Program-made: the position numbers and the translations under genes
Assembly: GCA_027026755.1 (NCBI GenBank)
Contig: JALVNE010000195.1
Location: 1 to 35,528, forward strand
Length of the DNA stretch: 35,528 nucleotides
Direction of reading: 5' to 3'
Source: Sedimenticola sp.
GTDB taxonomy: Bacteria; Pseudomonadota; Gammaproteobacteria; Chromatiales; Chromatiaceae
Shown: piece by piece, positions 23,803-31,863 of the stretch
Position numbering within the stretch: the first letter of the stretch is position 1
How the letters are laid out: each line of letters starts with the position of its first letter
The notes under the pieces: generated by a model
What the model saw: the letters and a program-made list of their open reading frames with translations, nothing else
Databases searched by the model: none
What the model was told of the DNA's origin: nothing

Positions 23803-24632
23803 AGGGCATCCTCCGCCGGGCGCAGGGGATGGCCGAGAAAGGCTTCCAGGGGGGCGGTGTCCGCCGTGTTGCCCTGCTGCATCATGCGCAGATTGTCCGG
23901 ATGCATGAGGGGCAGGATGAAGCGTCCCAGGTGCGACAGGCCCAGCACCAGGGAATAGGGCAGGGGCAGAATCCGCGGCGGCCCCTTTCCCTGGTGCTGG
24001 CGCAGGATGGTCAGCCACTGGGCAAAACTCATGGCCTGCGGCCCCGCCAGATCCAGGCTGCGGCAGCCCTGGCATTCCACGGACAGGGCCTTGTCCACCG
24101 TGTCCAGAAGATCGTCGATGTGAATGGGCTGGATGCGCTGCCGCCCGCCATCGGCCAGCATCAGCAGGGGCAGGCCCGCCAGGCGCTGAAACAGCGCCAG
24201 GCTGGCGCTGCCCCGGCCGATGACCAGGGAGGGACGCAATATGAAGCCGGGCAGATCCAGGCTGCGCAGCACGTCATCCGCAGCTTTCTTGGTGAGCTGA
24301 TAAGGGGTGAAGGCGTTTTCATCGGCTCCCAGGGCAGAGATCTGAATCACCCGCGAAACCCCGCAATCCGCGGCGGCCCGGAACAGGGCCGCCGGGGCCT
24401 GGTGGTGAAGTATCTCGAAGCGGTTGCCGCCGGTTTCGACGATGATGCCCACGCTGTTGATTACGGCATCCTTGTCCCTGGTCAGGGGAAGCCAGTCCTC
24501 CGGCCGGGTCATGCGCTTGAAATCCACCCCGTGGTGGCGGTCGGCACAAGTGAGCTTGTGACCCTGGTTTTCCAGTCTGTGGCGGATATGGCCGCCGATG
24601 AAGCCGCTGCAGCCGGTGAGCAGTATGTCCAT
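23799..24632 (-). CDS. Atypical SDR / NAD(P)-dependent epimerase-like protein
   Basis: 277 residues. The Rossmann-fold nucleotide site is at the very N-terminus (LLTGCSGFIGGHI, a GxxGxxG pattern). An active-site-like YQLTKKAAD (Tyr, Lys) occurs near residue 112. This matches atypical or extended short-chain dehydrogenases of the NDUFA9/complex I-associated group. No substrate can be deduced. It is translationally coupled to the DUF2269 gene and divergent from hisB. Confidence 0.83.
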   Translation of the reverse strand: MDILLTGCSGFIGGHIRHRLENQGHKLTCADRHHGVDFKRMTRPEDWLPLTRDKDAVINSVGIIVETGGNRFEILHHQAPAALFRAAADCGVSRVIQISALGADENAFTPYQLTKKAADDVLRSLDLPGFILRPSLVIGRGSASLALFQRLAGLPLLMLADGGRQRIQPIHIDDLLDTVDKALSVECQGCRSLDLAGPQAMSFAQWLTILRQHQGKGPPRILPLPYSLVLGLSHLGRFILPLMHPDNLRMMQQGNTADTAPLEAFLGHPLRPAEDAL

Positions 24633-24646
24633 GAGCTGTTCCTCTT

Positions 24647-24697
24647 GCCCGAATGTTTCACCCGGGACGATGATCGCACCGGGTGAAACATTCGGGC
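24647..24697. repeat. 19-bp perfect inverted repeat between divergent genes
   Basis: GCCCGAATGTTTCACCCGG at 24647-24665 is exactly complementary to 24679-24697, separated by 13 bases. It lies 15 bases upstream of the SDR start and about 95 bases upstream of hisB. It may be a dispersed hairpin repeat or an operator. Confidence 0.85.
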
Positions 24698-24755
24698 TAC
24701 AGGTCGTCCTGTTGCGGGATCATAGCAGGAAAGCCCCTGAACCCACGGATTCAGG

Positions 24756-24761
24756 TATAAT
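24756..24761 (+). promoter_or_regulatory. -10 element for the his operon
   Basis: A perfect TATAAT occurs 30 bases before the hisB start. No good -35 lies 16-18 bases upstream, so the promoter may need an activator or be weak. Confidence 0.5.
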
Positions 24762-24790
24762 TCACCCCTGATTTTTTTCGGAGACCGGCC

Positions 24791-25381
24791 ATGACTCGCA
24801 GCGCCAGCGTGGAGCGCAACACCCTGGAAACACAGATCAGCGTAAAGCTGGATCTGGATGGCCAGGGCAGGGGCAGATTCGATACCGGCGTGCCTTTCCT
24901 GGAGCACATGCTCGACCAGGTGGCCCGCCACGGCCTCATCGACCTGGACATCAGCGCCAAGGGTGATCTGCACATCGACGCTCACCACACGGTAGAGGAC
25001 CTGGGCATCACCCTGGGCCAGGCCTTTGCCCGGGCCGTGGGCGACAAGAAGGGCATTCGCCGCTACGGCCATGCCTATGTGCCCCTGGACGAGGCCCTGT
25101 CCCGGGTGGTCATCGACCTTTCCGGCCGTCCCGGCCTGGAGATGCCCGTGGATTTCCGCCGTTCCATGATCGGGGAGTTCGACGTGGATCTGTTCCACGA
25201 GTTCTTCCAGGGCTTCGTGAATCATGCCCTGGTGACTTTGCATATCGACTGCATCCGCGGCAGCAATGCCCACCACATCGCCGAAACCATCTTCAAGGCC
25301 TTCGGCCGCGCCCTGCGCATGGCCCTGGAAGAAGATCCGCGTCTGGCCGGCGTCATTCCCTCCACCAAGGGCAGTCTGTGA
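24791..25381 (+). CDS. hisB: Imidazoleglycerol-phosphate dehydratase
   Basis: 196 residues, the single-function form without the N-terminal phosphatase domain found in enteric HisB. Metal-binding motifs are [30 protein letters not shown] and [16 protein letters not shown]. It catalyses the sixth histidine step, dehydrating imidazoleglycerol phosphate. It heads the operon; its stop overlaps the hisH start. Confidence 0.97.
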   Translation: MTRSASVERNTLETQISVKLDLDGQGRGRFDTGVPFLEHMLDQVARHGLIDLDISAKGDLHIDAHHTVEDLGITLGQAFARAVGDKKGIRRYGHAYVPLDEALSRVVIDLSGRPGLEMPVDFRRSMIGEFDVDLFHEFFQGFVNHALVTLHIDCIRGSNAHHIAETIFKAFGRALRMALEEDPRLAGVIPSTKGSL

Positions 25382-26025
25382 TGGGACAGAAGATTGCTGT
25401 ACTGGACTATGGCATGGGCAATTTGCGCTCTGTGTCCAAGGCCATCGAGCACGTGGCCCCCGATGCCGAGGTGCGGGTCACCGACGATCACCAATGGATC
25501 AAGGCGGCAGACCGGGTGGTGTTCCCCGGCCAGGGCGCGGCGCGGGACTGTATGGCCGCCATCGGCCGGCATCATCTGAACCGCGAAGTGCGCGAGGCCA
25601 TGCAGAGCAAGCCCTTCCTGGGCATCTGCATGGGCCTGCAGGTGCTCATGGAATTCAGCGAGGAGAACCATGGCACCGGGCTGCTGGGCATCTTCCCCGG
25701 GCGGGTGCAGCGGTTTGCCGCCGACATGCCCGGCGATGACGGCCTGCCCCTGAAGATTCCCCACATGGGATGGAGCCGGGTGAAGCAGCGCCGGCCGCAT
25801 CCGCTCTGGGACGGCATAGAGGACGGCGCGCGGTTCTATTTCGTGCACAGCTACCATGTGGTGCCCGAGGATGAGGAACTGGTGGCGGCGACCACGGATT
25901 ATGGCGTGGAATTCGTCAGCGCCATCAGCCGGGGGAAGCTGTTCGCCGTGCAGTTCCATCCGGAAAAAAGCGCGGACGCCGGTTTGCGTCTGTTGAAGAA
26001 TTTTGTCAGTTGGGAGCCAAGCTGA
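25381..26025 (+). CDS. hisH: Imidazole glycerol phosphate synthase, glutaminase subunit
   Basis: 214 residues from ATG 25381; GTG 25378 directly before it is an alternative, both overlapping the hisB stop. Class I glutaminase features are [11 protein letters not shown] at the start, the nucleophile Cys83 in LGICMGLQ, and His193/Glu195 in QFHPEKS. It supplies ammonia to HisF. Start and stop codons overlap with both neighbours by one base. Confidence 0.97.
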   Translation: MGQKIAVLDYGMGNLRSVSKAIEHVAPDAEVRVTDDHQWIKAADRVVFPGQGAARDCMAAIGRHHLNREVREAMQSKPFLGICMGLQVLMEFSEENHGTGLLGIFPGRVQRFAADMPGDDGLPLKIPHMGWSRVKQRRPHPLWDGIEDGARFYFVHSYHVVPEDEELVAATTDYGVEFVSAISRGKLFAVQFHPEKSADAGLRLLKNFVSWEPS

Positions 26026-26762
26026 TGTTGCTCATTCCCGCAATCGATTTGAAAGACGGCCAGTGCGTGCGCCTCAAGCAGGGGCGCATGGAAGACGATA
26101 CGGTGTTCTCCGACCAGCCGGTGGACATGGCCGGCCGCTGGGTGGAGGCCGGCGCGCGGCGCTTGCACCTGGTGGACCTCAACGGCGCCTTTGCCGGCGA
26201 GCCGGTAAATGGCGACGCCATCCGTGCCATCGCGGCCAAATATCCCGACCTGCCCATCCAGGTGGGCGGCGGCATCCGCGACGAGGCCACCATCGAAGCC
26301 TACCTGAAGGCCGGGGTGAGCTACTGCATCATCGGCACCCAGGCGGTGAAGGAGCCGGAATTCGTCGCCCGCGCCTGTCAGGCCTTTCCCGGCCACATCA
26401 TCGTGGGCCTGGATGCCAGGGACGGCATGGTGGCCATCAACGGTTGGGCGGAGGTTACGGACCAGGAAGTCACCCAGCTGGCAAAACGGTTCGAGAATGA
26501 CGGCGTGTCCGCCATCGTCTATACGGACATCGGCCGCGACGGTATGATGACCGGCTGCAACGTGGAGGCCACCACGACCCTGGCCAACGCCATCAACATC
26601 CCGGTCATTGCCTCCGGCGGCATCACCAATCTGCGGGACATCGAAGCCCTGTGCCAGGCGGACACCAACAACATCATGGGCGCCATCACCGGCCGGGCCA
26701 TTTACGAAGGCACCCTGGATTTTGCCGAAGGCCAGAAACTGGCCGACGAGCTGAGCTGCTGA
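26025..26762 (+). CDS. hisA: ProFAR isomerase
   Basis: 245 residues, a (beta/alpha)8 barrel. [16 protein letters not shown] carries the first catalytic Asp, VGGGIRD is the phosphate-binding loop, and [13 protein letters not shown] carries the second catalytic Asp. The second phosphate site is IASGGI. ATG 26025 overlaps the hisH stop (TGATG). It isomerises the ProFAR intermediate before the HisFH step. Confidence 0.97.
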   Translation: MLLIPAIDLKDGQCVRLKQGRMEDDTVFSDQPVDMAGRWVEAGARRLHLVDLNGAFAGEPVNGDAIRAIAAKYPDLPIQVGGGIRDEATIEAYLKAGVSYCIIGTQAVKEPEFVARACQAFPGHIIVGLDARDGMVAINGWAEVTDQEVTQLAKRFENDGVSAIVYTDIGRDGMMTGCNVEATTTLANAINIPVIASGGITNLRDIEALCQADTNNIMGAITGRAIYEGTLDFAEGQKLADELSC

Positions 26763-26763
26763 C

Positions 26764-27525
26764 ATGGGTCTGGCCAAACGCATCATTCCCTGCCTGGACG
26801 TGGACAACGGCCGCGTGGTCAAAGGCGTGCAGTTCGTGGACATCCGCGATGCCGGCGATCCCGTGGAAGTGGCCCGCCGCTACAACGAGGAAGGCGCCGA
26901 CGAGATCACCTTCCTGGACATCACTGCCAGTTCCGACAACCGCGAAACCATCGTCCATGTGGTCGAGCAGGTGGCCTCGGAAGTGTTCATTCCCCTCACC
27001 GTGGGCGGCGGCATCCGCACCGTGGACGACGTGCGCCGCATGCTGCTGGCCGGGGCGGACAAGGTCGCCATCAACACCGCCGCCGTGTTCAATCCGGAGT
27101 TCGTCAAAGAGGCCGCCGACAGCATCGGCTCTCAGGCCATCGTGGTGGCCATAGACGCCAAGTCCGTGGGCGAAGGCAAGTGGGAGATCTTCACCCACGG
27201 CGGGCGCAAGCCCACGGGCATAGACGCCATCGAATGGGCGCGCAAGATGACCGACTATGGCGCGGGCGAAATCCTCCTCACCAGCATGGACCGTGATGGC
27301 ACCAAGATTGGTTTCGACAATGAACTCACCCGGGCGGTGGCCGAGGCCGTGACCATTCCTGTCATTGCCTCCGGCGGCGTGGGCAATCTCCAGCACCTGG
27401 TGGACGGCGTGAAAAAAGGCGGCGCCGATGCCGTGCTGGCGGCCTCCATCTTCCATTTTGCCGAATACAGCATCGGCGAGGCCAAGCGCTTCATGGCGGA
27501 TCAGGGCGTGGAGGTGCGGCTGTGA
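26764..27525 (+). CDS. hisF: Imidazole glycerol phosphate synthase, cyclase subunit
   Basis: 253 residues, paralogue of His[22 protein letters not shown] opens the barrel with catalytic Asp11. [11 protein letters not shown] and the [11 protein letters not shown] stretch carry the phosphate site and the second catalytic Asp. With HisH it forms imidazoleglycerol phosphate and AICAR. It starts one base after the hisA stop. Confidence 0.97.
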   Translation: MGLAKRIIPCLDVDNGRVVKGVQFVDIRDAGDPVEVARRYNEEGADEITFLDITASSDNRETIVHVVEQVASEVFIPLTVGGGIRTVDDVRRMLLAGADKVAINTAAVFNPEFVKEAADSIGSQAIVVAIDAKSVGEGKWEIFTHGGRKPTGIDAIEWARKMTDYGAGEILLTSMDRDGTKIGFDNELTRAVAEAVTIPVIASGGVGNLQHLVDGVKKGGADAVLAASIFHFAEYSIGEAKRFMADQGVEVRL

Positions 27526-27842
27526 GCGATACCCTTAAACAGTTGGCGGCGGTGCTGGAGGCGCGCAAGCAGGCTTCGCCAGACAGTTCCTACGTGGCCA
27601 GCCTGTATCACAAGGGCCTGGATGCCATCCTGAAGAAGATTGGCGAGGAGGCCACGGAAACCGTCATGGCCGCCAAGGACGGGGAAAAGGACAAAATCAT
27701 TTATGAAACCGCGGACTTGTGGTTTCATACCCTGGTTTTGCTGGCCCAGCAGGGCCTGGGGCCGGATGACGTGCTGCAGGAACTGCAGCGGCGTTTTGGG
27801 CTTTCAGGGCTGGAAGAAAAAGCCAGCCGCAAGGCGGATTAG
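27522..27842 (+). CDS. hisE: Phosphoribosyl-ATP pyrophosphatase
   Basis: 106 residues from GTG 27522, which overlaps the hisF stop (GTGA). The family pattern is visible: [24 protein letters not shown] followed by [14 protein letters not shown]. It removes pyrophosphate from phosphoribosyl-ATP in the second step of the pathway. The separate hisI (PR-AMP cyclohydrolase), often located between hisF and hisE, is absent here, and this protein has no HisI domain. Confidence 0.95.
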   Translation: MSDTLKQLAAVLEARKQASPDSSYVASLYHKGLDAILKKIGEEATETVMAAKDGEKDKIIYETADLWFHTLVLLAQQGLGPDDVLQELQRRFGLSGLEEKASRKAD

Positions 27843-27886
27843 GTTATCATCAGCCTCAATCACAAGCCGTTCGACTGGATGGTGTT

Positions 27887-27936
27887 TGTAGGTCGGACTT
27901 CAGTCCGACACACAGCGCTGGACAGTGGTGGATTGG
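27887..27936. repeat. REPIN-like repeat, copy 3, right half missing
   Basis: TGTAGGTCGGACTTCAGTCC and the following middle (up to CAGTGGTGGATT) match copy 4 at 28106. Where copy 4 continues into GTCGGGCTAAAGCCCGACCT, this copy runs into the unrelated inverted repeat at 27939-28032. Confidence 0.8.
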
Positions 27937-27938
27937 CT

Positions 27939-28032
27939 GGCGGTGGTTCAGTTCAGGGAACATTTTAAACCCTTCCCTGGGGGCTTGACGGTGGCGTCCC
28001 TGCCACCGACATCCCTGACCTGAACCACCGCC
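27939..28032. repeat. 94-bp inverted repeat with internal hairpin
   Basis: Arms GGCGGTGGTTCAGTTCAGGG (from 27939, 21 bases) and its complement (28012-28032) differ at one position. Inside, CGGTGGC gtccct GCCACCG (27989-28008) forms a second stem. The spacer 27843-28329 holds only repeats and the tatA leader; no gene was seen. Confidence 0.8.
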
Positions 28033-28105
28033 CGCCTCGATAACAAGCCGGGCTATCAGTGCATATTAGTCTGTATCTTGATGGGCCATTCGATATGATG
28101 ACCTC

Positions 28106-28176
28106 CGTAGGTCGGACTTCAGTCCGACACACAACGGTGGGCAGTGGTGGATTGTCGGGCTAAAGCCCGACCTACA
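28106..28176. repeat. REPIN-like repeat, copy 4 (complete)
   Basis: CGTAGGTCGGACTTCAGTCC begins the left half and GTCGGGCTAAAGCCCGACCT, followed by ACA, forms the right half. The internal palindromes of the two halves differ (GGACTTCAGTCC against GGGCTAAAGCCC), each keeping perfect pairing. Confidence 0.88.
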
Positions 28177-28329
28177 ATCATGGCGTCATGAGCCGTAAAC
28201 GGGTTGCTCAGGACTGTTTTGCACATATTTGGTTGAGGTTATCATCCCCTGATCCCCCGCAGGGGCAGGATCGTATTCATTTCACCGGGCCGGGGTGCCC
28301 GGCAAATCAAGTGTTTTGGAGTTGAGATT

Positions 28330-28569
28330 ATGGGTTTAGGTGGAATCAGTATCTGGCAGCTGTTGATCGTGCTGGTCATCGTTCTGTTGTTGTTCGGCAC
28401 CAAGCGCCTGCGCAATATGGGCTCCGACCTGGGAGCGGCCTTCAAGGGCTTCAAGAAGGCCGTGAGCGATGGCGAGAGCGAACAGGAGAAGAAACTGGCG
28501 GATGCCTCCAAGGAAGAAACCGTCATCGAGGGTGAAGCCACCCGGGAAAAGGACAAGACCGACGCTTAA
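28330..28569 (+). CDS. tatA: Sec-independent translocase subunit TatA
   Basis: 79 residues. One N-terminal transmembrane helix ([18 protein letters not shown]), then the [23 protein letters not shown] amphipathic helix diagnostic of TatA, and a charged tail. GGAG at 28318-28321 precedes the ATG. TatA forms the pore that moves folded twin-arginine proteins. It is first in a tatABC operon. Confidence 0.97.
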   Translation: MGLGGISIWQLLIVLVIVLLLFGTKRLRNMGSDLGAAFKGFKKAVSDGESEQEKKLADASKEETVIEGEATREKDKTDA

Positions 28570-28584
28570 GCGGCGTGACCCTTC

Positions 28585-28944
28585 ATGTTTGATGTCGGTT
28601 TCTTCGAACTGCTGCTGATCGCGGTGGTGGCCCTGCTGGTCATCGGTCCGGAGCGCCTGCCCACGGTGGCGCGCACGGCGGGCCTGTGGATCGGCCGTGG
28701 TCGTCGCATGCTCTCCTCGGTGAAGGCCGATATCGAAAGGGAACTCAAGGCCGAGGAACTCAAGCGGGTACTGGAAGAGCAGGCAAAGTCCAGCGGCATC
28801 CATGAAATCCTCGACGATACCCGCAGCGTCCTGGACGAGGTCAAACAGGAAACCGAATCCGTGGTGAAGACCGCGGAGCAGGCAGCCCGGGACGAAGCGC
28901 CTGCCGGGCCCGTGGCCGACAGCGAAAAAATCGACGCCAAATGA
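28585..28944 (+). CDS. tatB: Sec-independent translocase subunit TatB
   Basis: 119 residues. MFDVGFFELLLIAVVALLVIGPERLP is the TatB membrane helix with its Glu8 and the GPERLP hinge, followed by an amphipathic helix (ARTAGLWIGRGRRMLS) and a long charged helix. TatB forms the signal-peptide receptor with TatC. Its stop overlaps tatC (ATGA). Confidence 0.97.
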   Translation: MFDVGFFELLLIAVVALLVIGPERLPTVARTAGLWIGRGRRMLSSVKADIERELKAEELKRVLEEQAKSSGIHEILDDTRSVLDEVKQETESVVKTAEQAARDEAPAGPVADSEKIDAK

Positions 28945-30047
28945 GCAAGGACGCCGCCACCGACATCGAACAGCCGTTCATGTCCCACCTGCTGGAGCTG
29001 CGCGACCGCCTGCTGCGCGCCGTGCTGGTGGTGCTGGTGGTGTTCCTGGCTCTGTTTCCCTTCGGTAACGACATCTATCATTTCGTTGCCGAGCCCCTCA
29101 TGGCAGTGATGCCCGAAGGCACCTCCATGATTGCCACCAAGGTGGCTTCGCCCTTCCTCACCCCTTTCAAGCTCAGCCTCATTACCGCCGTGTTCCTGAG
29201 CATGCCCTATCTGCTGTACCAGCTCTGGGCCTTTGTCGCGCCGGGTCTTTACCAGCATGAAAAGCGCATGGCCATGCCCCTGCTGGCTTCCAGCGTGGTG
29301 CTGTTCTATCTGGGGGCCACTTTTGCCTACTATGTGGTGTTCCCCCTGGTGTTCCGCTTCTTCACCAGCGTCACGCCAGAAGGCGTGGCGGTGATGACCG
29401 ACATATCAGAGTACCTGGATTTCGTCCTTACCCTGTTCTTTGCTTTCGGTCTGGCTTTCGAAATACCTATTGCCACCATACTCCTAGTGTGGATGAACAT
29501 GACCACCCCGGAAAAACTGGCATCCAAGCGTCCCTATGTGGTGGTGGGGGTGTTTGTCATCGGCATGCTGCTCACGCCGCCGGATGTCATCTCCCAGACC
29601 CTCCTGGCCCTGCCCATGTGGGTGCTGTTCGAAGCAGGTATCCTCTTCTCCCGTTTCTTCGTGCGCCAAAGGGAAGACGACGAGGCGGAAGACGAAGAAG
29701 GACACTCCATTGCCAGCGTGGCCACGCCGCCGGTGCATATCCGGACGGATGAGCCGGAAGATGAATTCACGCCCCTCAGCGACGAGGAAATGGAAGCCGA
29801 ACTGGACCGCCTGGAAGCGGAGTTGGATCATGAAGAAGACAGCTGGCATGAAGAAGATTCTGAAGAAGCGCCTGAGCCGCAGGAACCCGGCAATCCGGTG
29901 GACCGCAAGCTGGCGCGGGTGAACGAGCTGCGCGAGGCCATGGATTTCGACGCGGCCCGCAAGTTGTTGTATGAAGTGCTGGTGGAAGGCAACGAAAACC
30001 AAGTGCTGGTGGCAAAGAATATTCTCGCCCAGCTCGATGATGAATAG
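28941..30047 (+). CDS. tatC: Sec-independent translocase subunit TatC with acidic, FimV-like C-terminal extension
   Basis: 368 residues against about 250 for typical TatC. Residues 1-240 are a normal TatC with six membrane helices (SHLLELRDRLLRAV near the start with its conserved Glu, PFLTPFKLS, then FAFGLAFEIPI). From residue 242 (RQREDDEAEDEEG) a strongly acidic linker follows. The last 45 residues (RKLARVNELREAMDFDAARK, then LLYEVL and AKNILAQL) resemble the C-terminal TPR-like segment of FimV proteins. The extension should lie on the cytoplasmic side. It is read in one uninterrupted frame; no frameshift was seen. The stop overlaps the next gene's start by 8 bases. Confidence 0.95.
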   Translation: MSKDAATDIEQPFMSHLLELRDRLLRAVLVVLVVFLALFPFGNDIYHFVAEPLMAVMPEGTSMIATKVASPFLTPFKLSLITAVFLSMPYLLYQLWAFVAPGLYQHEKRMAMPLLASSVVLFYLGATFAYYVVFPLVFRFFTSVTPEGVAVMTDISEYLDFVLTLFFAFGLAFEIPIATILLVWMNMTTPEKLASKRPYVVVGVFVIGMLLTPPDVISQTLLALPMWVLFEAGILFSRFFVRQREDDEAEDEEGHSIASVATPPVHIRTDEPEDEFTPLSDEEMEAELDRLEAELDHEEDSWHEEDSEEAPEPQEPGNPVDRKLARVNELREAMDFDAARKLLYEVLVEGNENQVLVAKNILAQLDDE

Positions 30048-31863
30048 GATTTTATTTTTTCTGCTTGCTTTCCTGGCGGATGCCCAGGCCCTGGAAAACC
30101 GCCTTGCCGACAATCCTTCGCCTTATCTGGCCATGCATGGCCAAGATCCCGTGGCCTGGCAGGAATGGAATGCCCAGGCCCTGGCTCTGGCAAAGAAGGA
30201 AGGCAAACTGCTGTTCATATCCAGCGGCTATTTTGCCTGTCACTGGTGCCATGTCATGCAGCGGGAAAGCTACAGTAATCCCGCTATCGCAAAACTGCTC
30301 AACGAGTATTTCATACCTGTCAAGGTGGACAGGGAACTGAATCCCGCCCTGGATGAGCACCTCATCGACTTCGTGCAGCGCACCCGGGGCAGGGCGGGCT
30401 GGCCCCTGAATGTCTTTCTCACCCCCGAGGGCTATCCCGTGGTGGGCATGACTTATGTGCCGCCGGAGAAATTCCGCACCCTGTTGGAACGCCTGCAGAA
30501 GATGTGGCAGGCAGAAGGGGAAAAGGTCAGCCGCCTGGCGAAACAGGCCCTGGAAGTACTGGTGGAACAGCGCAAGGGGCAGACGAAGGAAAGCCTGGTG
30601 TCCCGTGACGAACTGCAGCGCAAGTTTCTTGAAACAGCCCTGGGCATTGCCGATGAAATGGCGGGCGGCTTCGGCCAGCAGAGCCGTTTTCCCATGACGC
30701 CCCAGCTTGCCGCCCTGGTGGAGATTCAGGCCGGCGAAAAGGGTGAGGTCCTGGGGCATTTCCTGCGCCTTACCCTCGATCAGATGGCGTCCCGGGGGCT
30801 GAGGGATCATCTGGGGGGCGGTTTTTTCCGCTATACCGTTGACCCTGACTGGAGCACGCCCCACTACGAAAAGATGCTCTATACCCAGGCCCTGCTGGCG
30901 GAGTTATACCTGCGGGCAGCCGAGGTCTTTTCCGAGCCGGCCTGGGCCGACGTGGCCAGGGACACCCTGAAGTTCACCCTGCGGGAGATGTGTTCAGATG
31001 GAGATGCCTGCGTGGCCAGTTTTTCCGCCGTGGACGACAAGGGCGTGGAAGGCGGCTATTACCTGTGGAAGGAAAAGGAGCTGAAAGCGCTGCTGCCGGG
31101 AAAACTGTGGGAACTGGCCCGGGAACACTGGCAGCTGAAGGATTTTGACACCAAGCCTGAAGGCGTGTTGCCCATGGCGGGCAAGACGGCAGAAGAACTG
31201 GCAAAAGCCCACCACATGCCCGTGGAACAGGTTCGCGCTCAGTTGGACAAGGCCCGCAGCCTGCTGCTCGAGGCGCGCAGCAAGCGCGGCCTGCCCGTGG
31301 ATGACAAGCGCCTGGCGGGCTGGAACGGCCTCATGCTCTCGGCCCTGTCCCGGGCCGCTGTGCAACTGTCCGAGCCCGATTTTCTCAGCCGGGCCGAAAA
31401 GCTGCGGGACTATCTGGTCAAGCAGTTATGGGATGGGAAACAGCTCCACCGGGCCGTGCATCAGGGCCAGCCTGTAGGACAGGCATCCCTGGCGGATTAC
31501 GCCTATGTGGCCCGGGGCCTGAAACACTGGGCCAGGGCTTCCGGCCGCAAGGAAGATGCCAAGCTGGCCGACAGACTGCTGGAAACCGCCTGGCAGACAT
31601 TCCGTACCGCCCAGGGCTGGCGCAGTGCTTCAGTGGCGCTGCTGCCGGGCATGCCAGCGGTCCAGGCCCAGGAAGATGGCGCCTTGCCAGCGGCCTCCGC
31701 TATCATCATGGAACTTTCCCTGAAGTCTGAAAATGCCAGGCTGCGCGAGCAGGCCAAGAAACTGATTCCCGCCACCTGGCTGGCCGTGCAGGACGATCCT
31801 TTCTGGTATGCCAGTTCAGTAAGAATGCTGCTGTTTGCTCAAGGCTCGCCAAGCGCCGACTGA
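30040..31863 (+). CDS. DUF255 / YyaL-like thioredoxin-fold protein, exported
   Basis: 607 residues. A short Sec signal-like start (MNRILFFLLAFLADAQA) is followed by ENRLADNPSPYLAMHGQDPV, the typical opening of the spermatogenesis-associated protein 20/YyaL family. The thioredoxin-like site is CHWC at residues 67-70 in ACHWCHVMQRES. After it come GWPLNVFLTP and GGGFFRYTVDPDWSTPHYEKM, then a glycosidase-like alpha/alpha barrel. Function is unknown; family members have been proposed to act in redox or sugar chemistry. An N-terminal signal is unusual for the family. ATG 30040 (or 30037) overlaps tatC, implying the same operon. Its 3' end overlaps the convergent BatD gene by 25 bases. Confidence 0.82.
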   Translation: MNRILFFLLAFLADAQALENRLADNPSPYLAMHGQDPVAWQEWNAQALALAKKEGKLLFISSGYFACHWCHVMQRESYSNPAIAKLLNEYFIPVKVDRELNPALDEHLIDFVQRTRGRAGWPLNVFLTPEGYPVVGMTYVPPEKFRTLLERLQKMWQAEGEKVSRLAKQALEVLVEQRKGQTKESLVSRDELQRKFLETALGIADEMAGGFGQQSRFPMTPQLAALVEIQAGEKGEVLGHFLRLTLDQMASRGLRDHLGGGFFRYTVDPDWSTPHYEKMLYTQALLAELYLRAAEVFSEPAWADVARDTLKFTLREMCSDGDACVASFSAVDDKGVEGGYYLWKEKELKALLPGKLWELAREHWQLKDFDTKPEGVLPMAGKTAEELAKAHHMPVEQVRAQLDKARSLLLEARSKRGLPVDDKRLAGWNGLMLSALSRAAVQLSEPDFLSRAEKLRDYLVKQLWDGKQLHRAVHQGQPVGQASLADYAYVARGLKHWARASGRKEDAKLADRLLETAWQTFRTAQGWRSASVALLPGMPAVQAQEDGALPAASAIIMELSLKSENARLREQAKKLIPATWLAVQDDPFWYASSVRMLLFAQGSPSAD

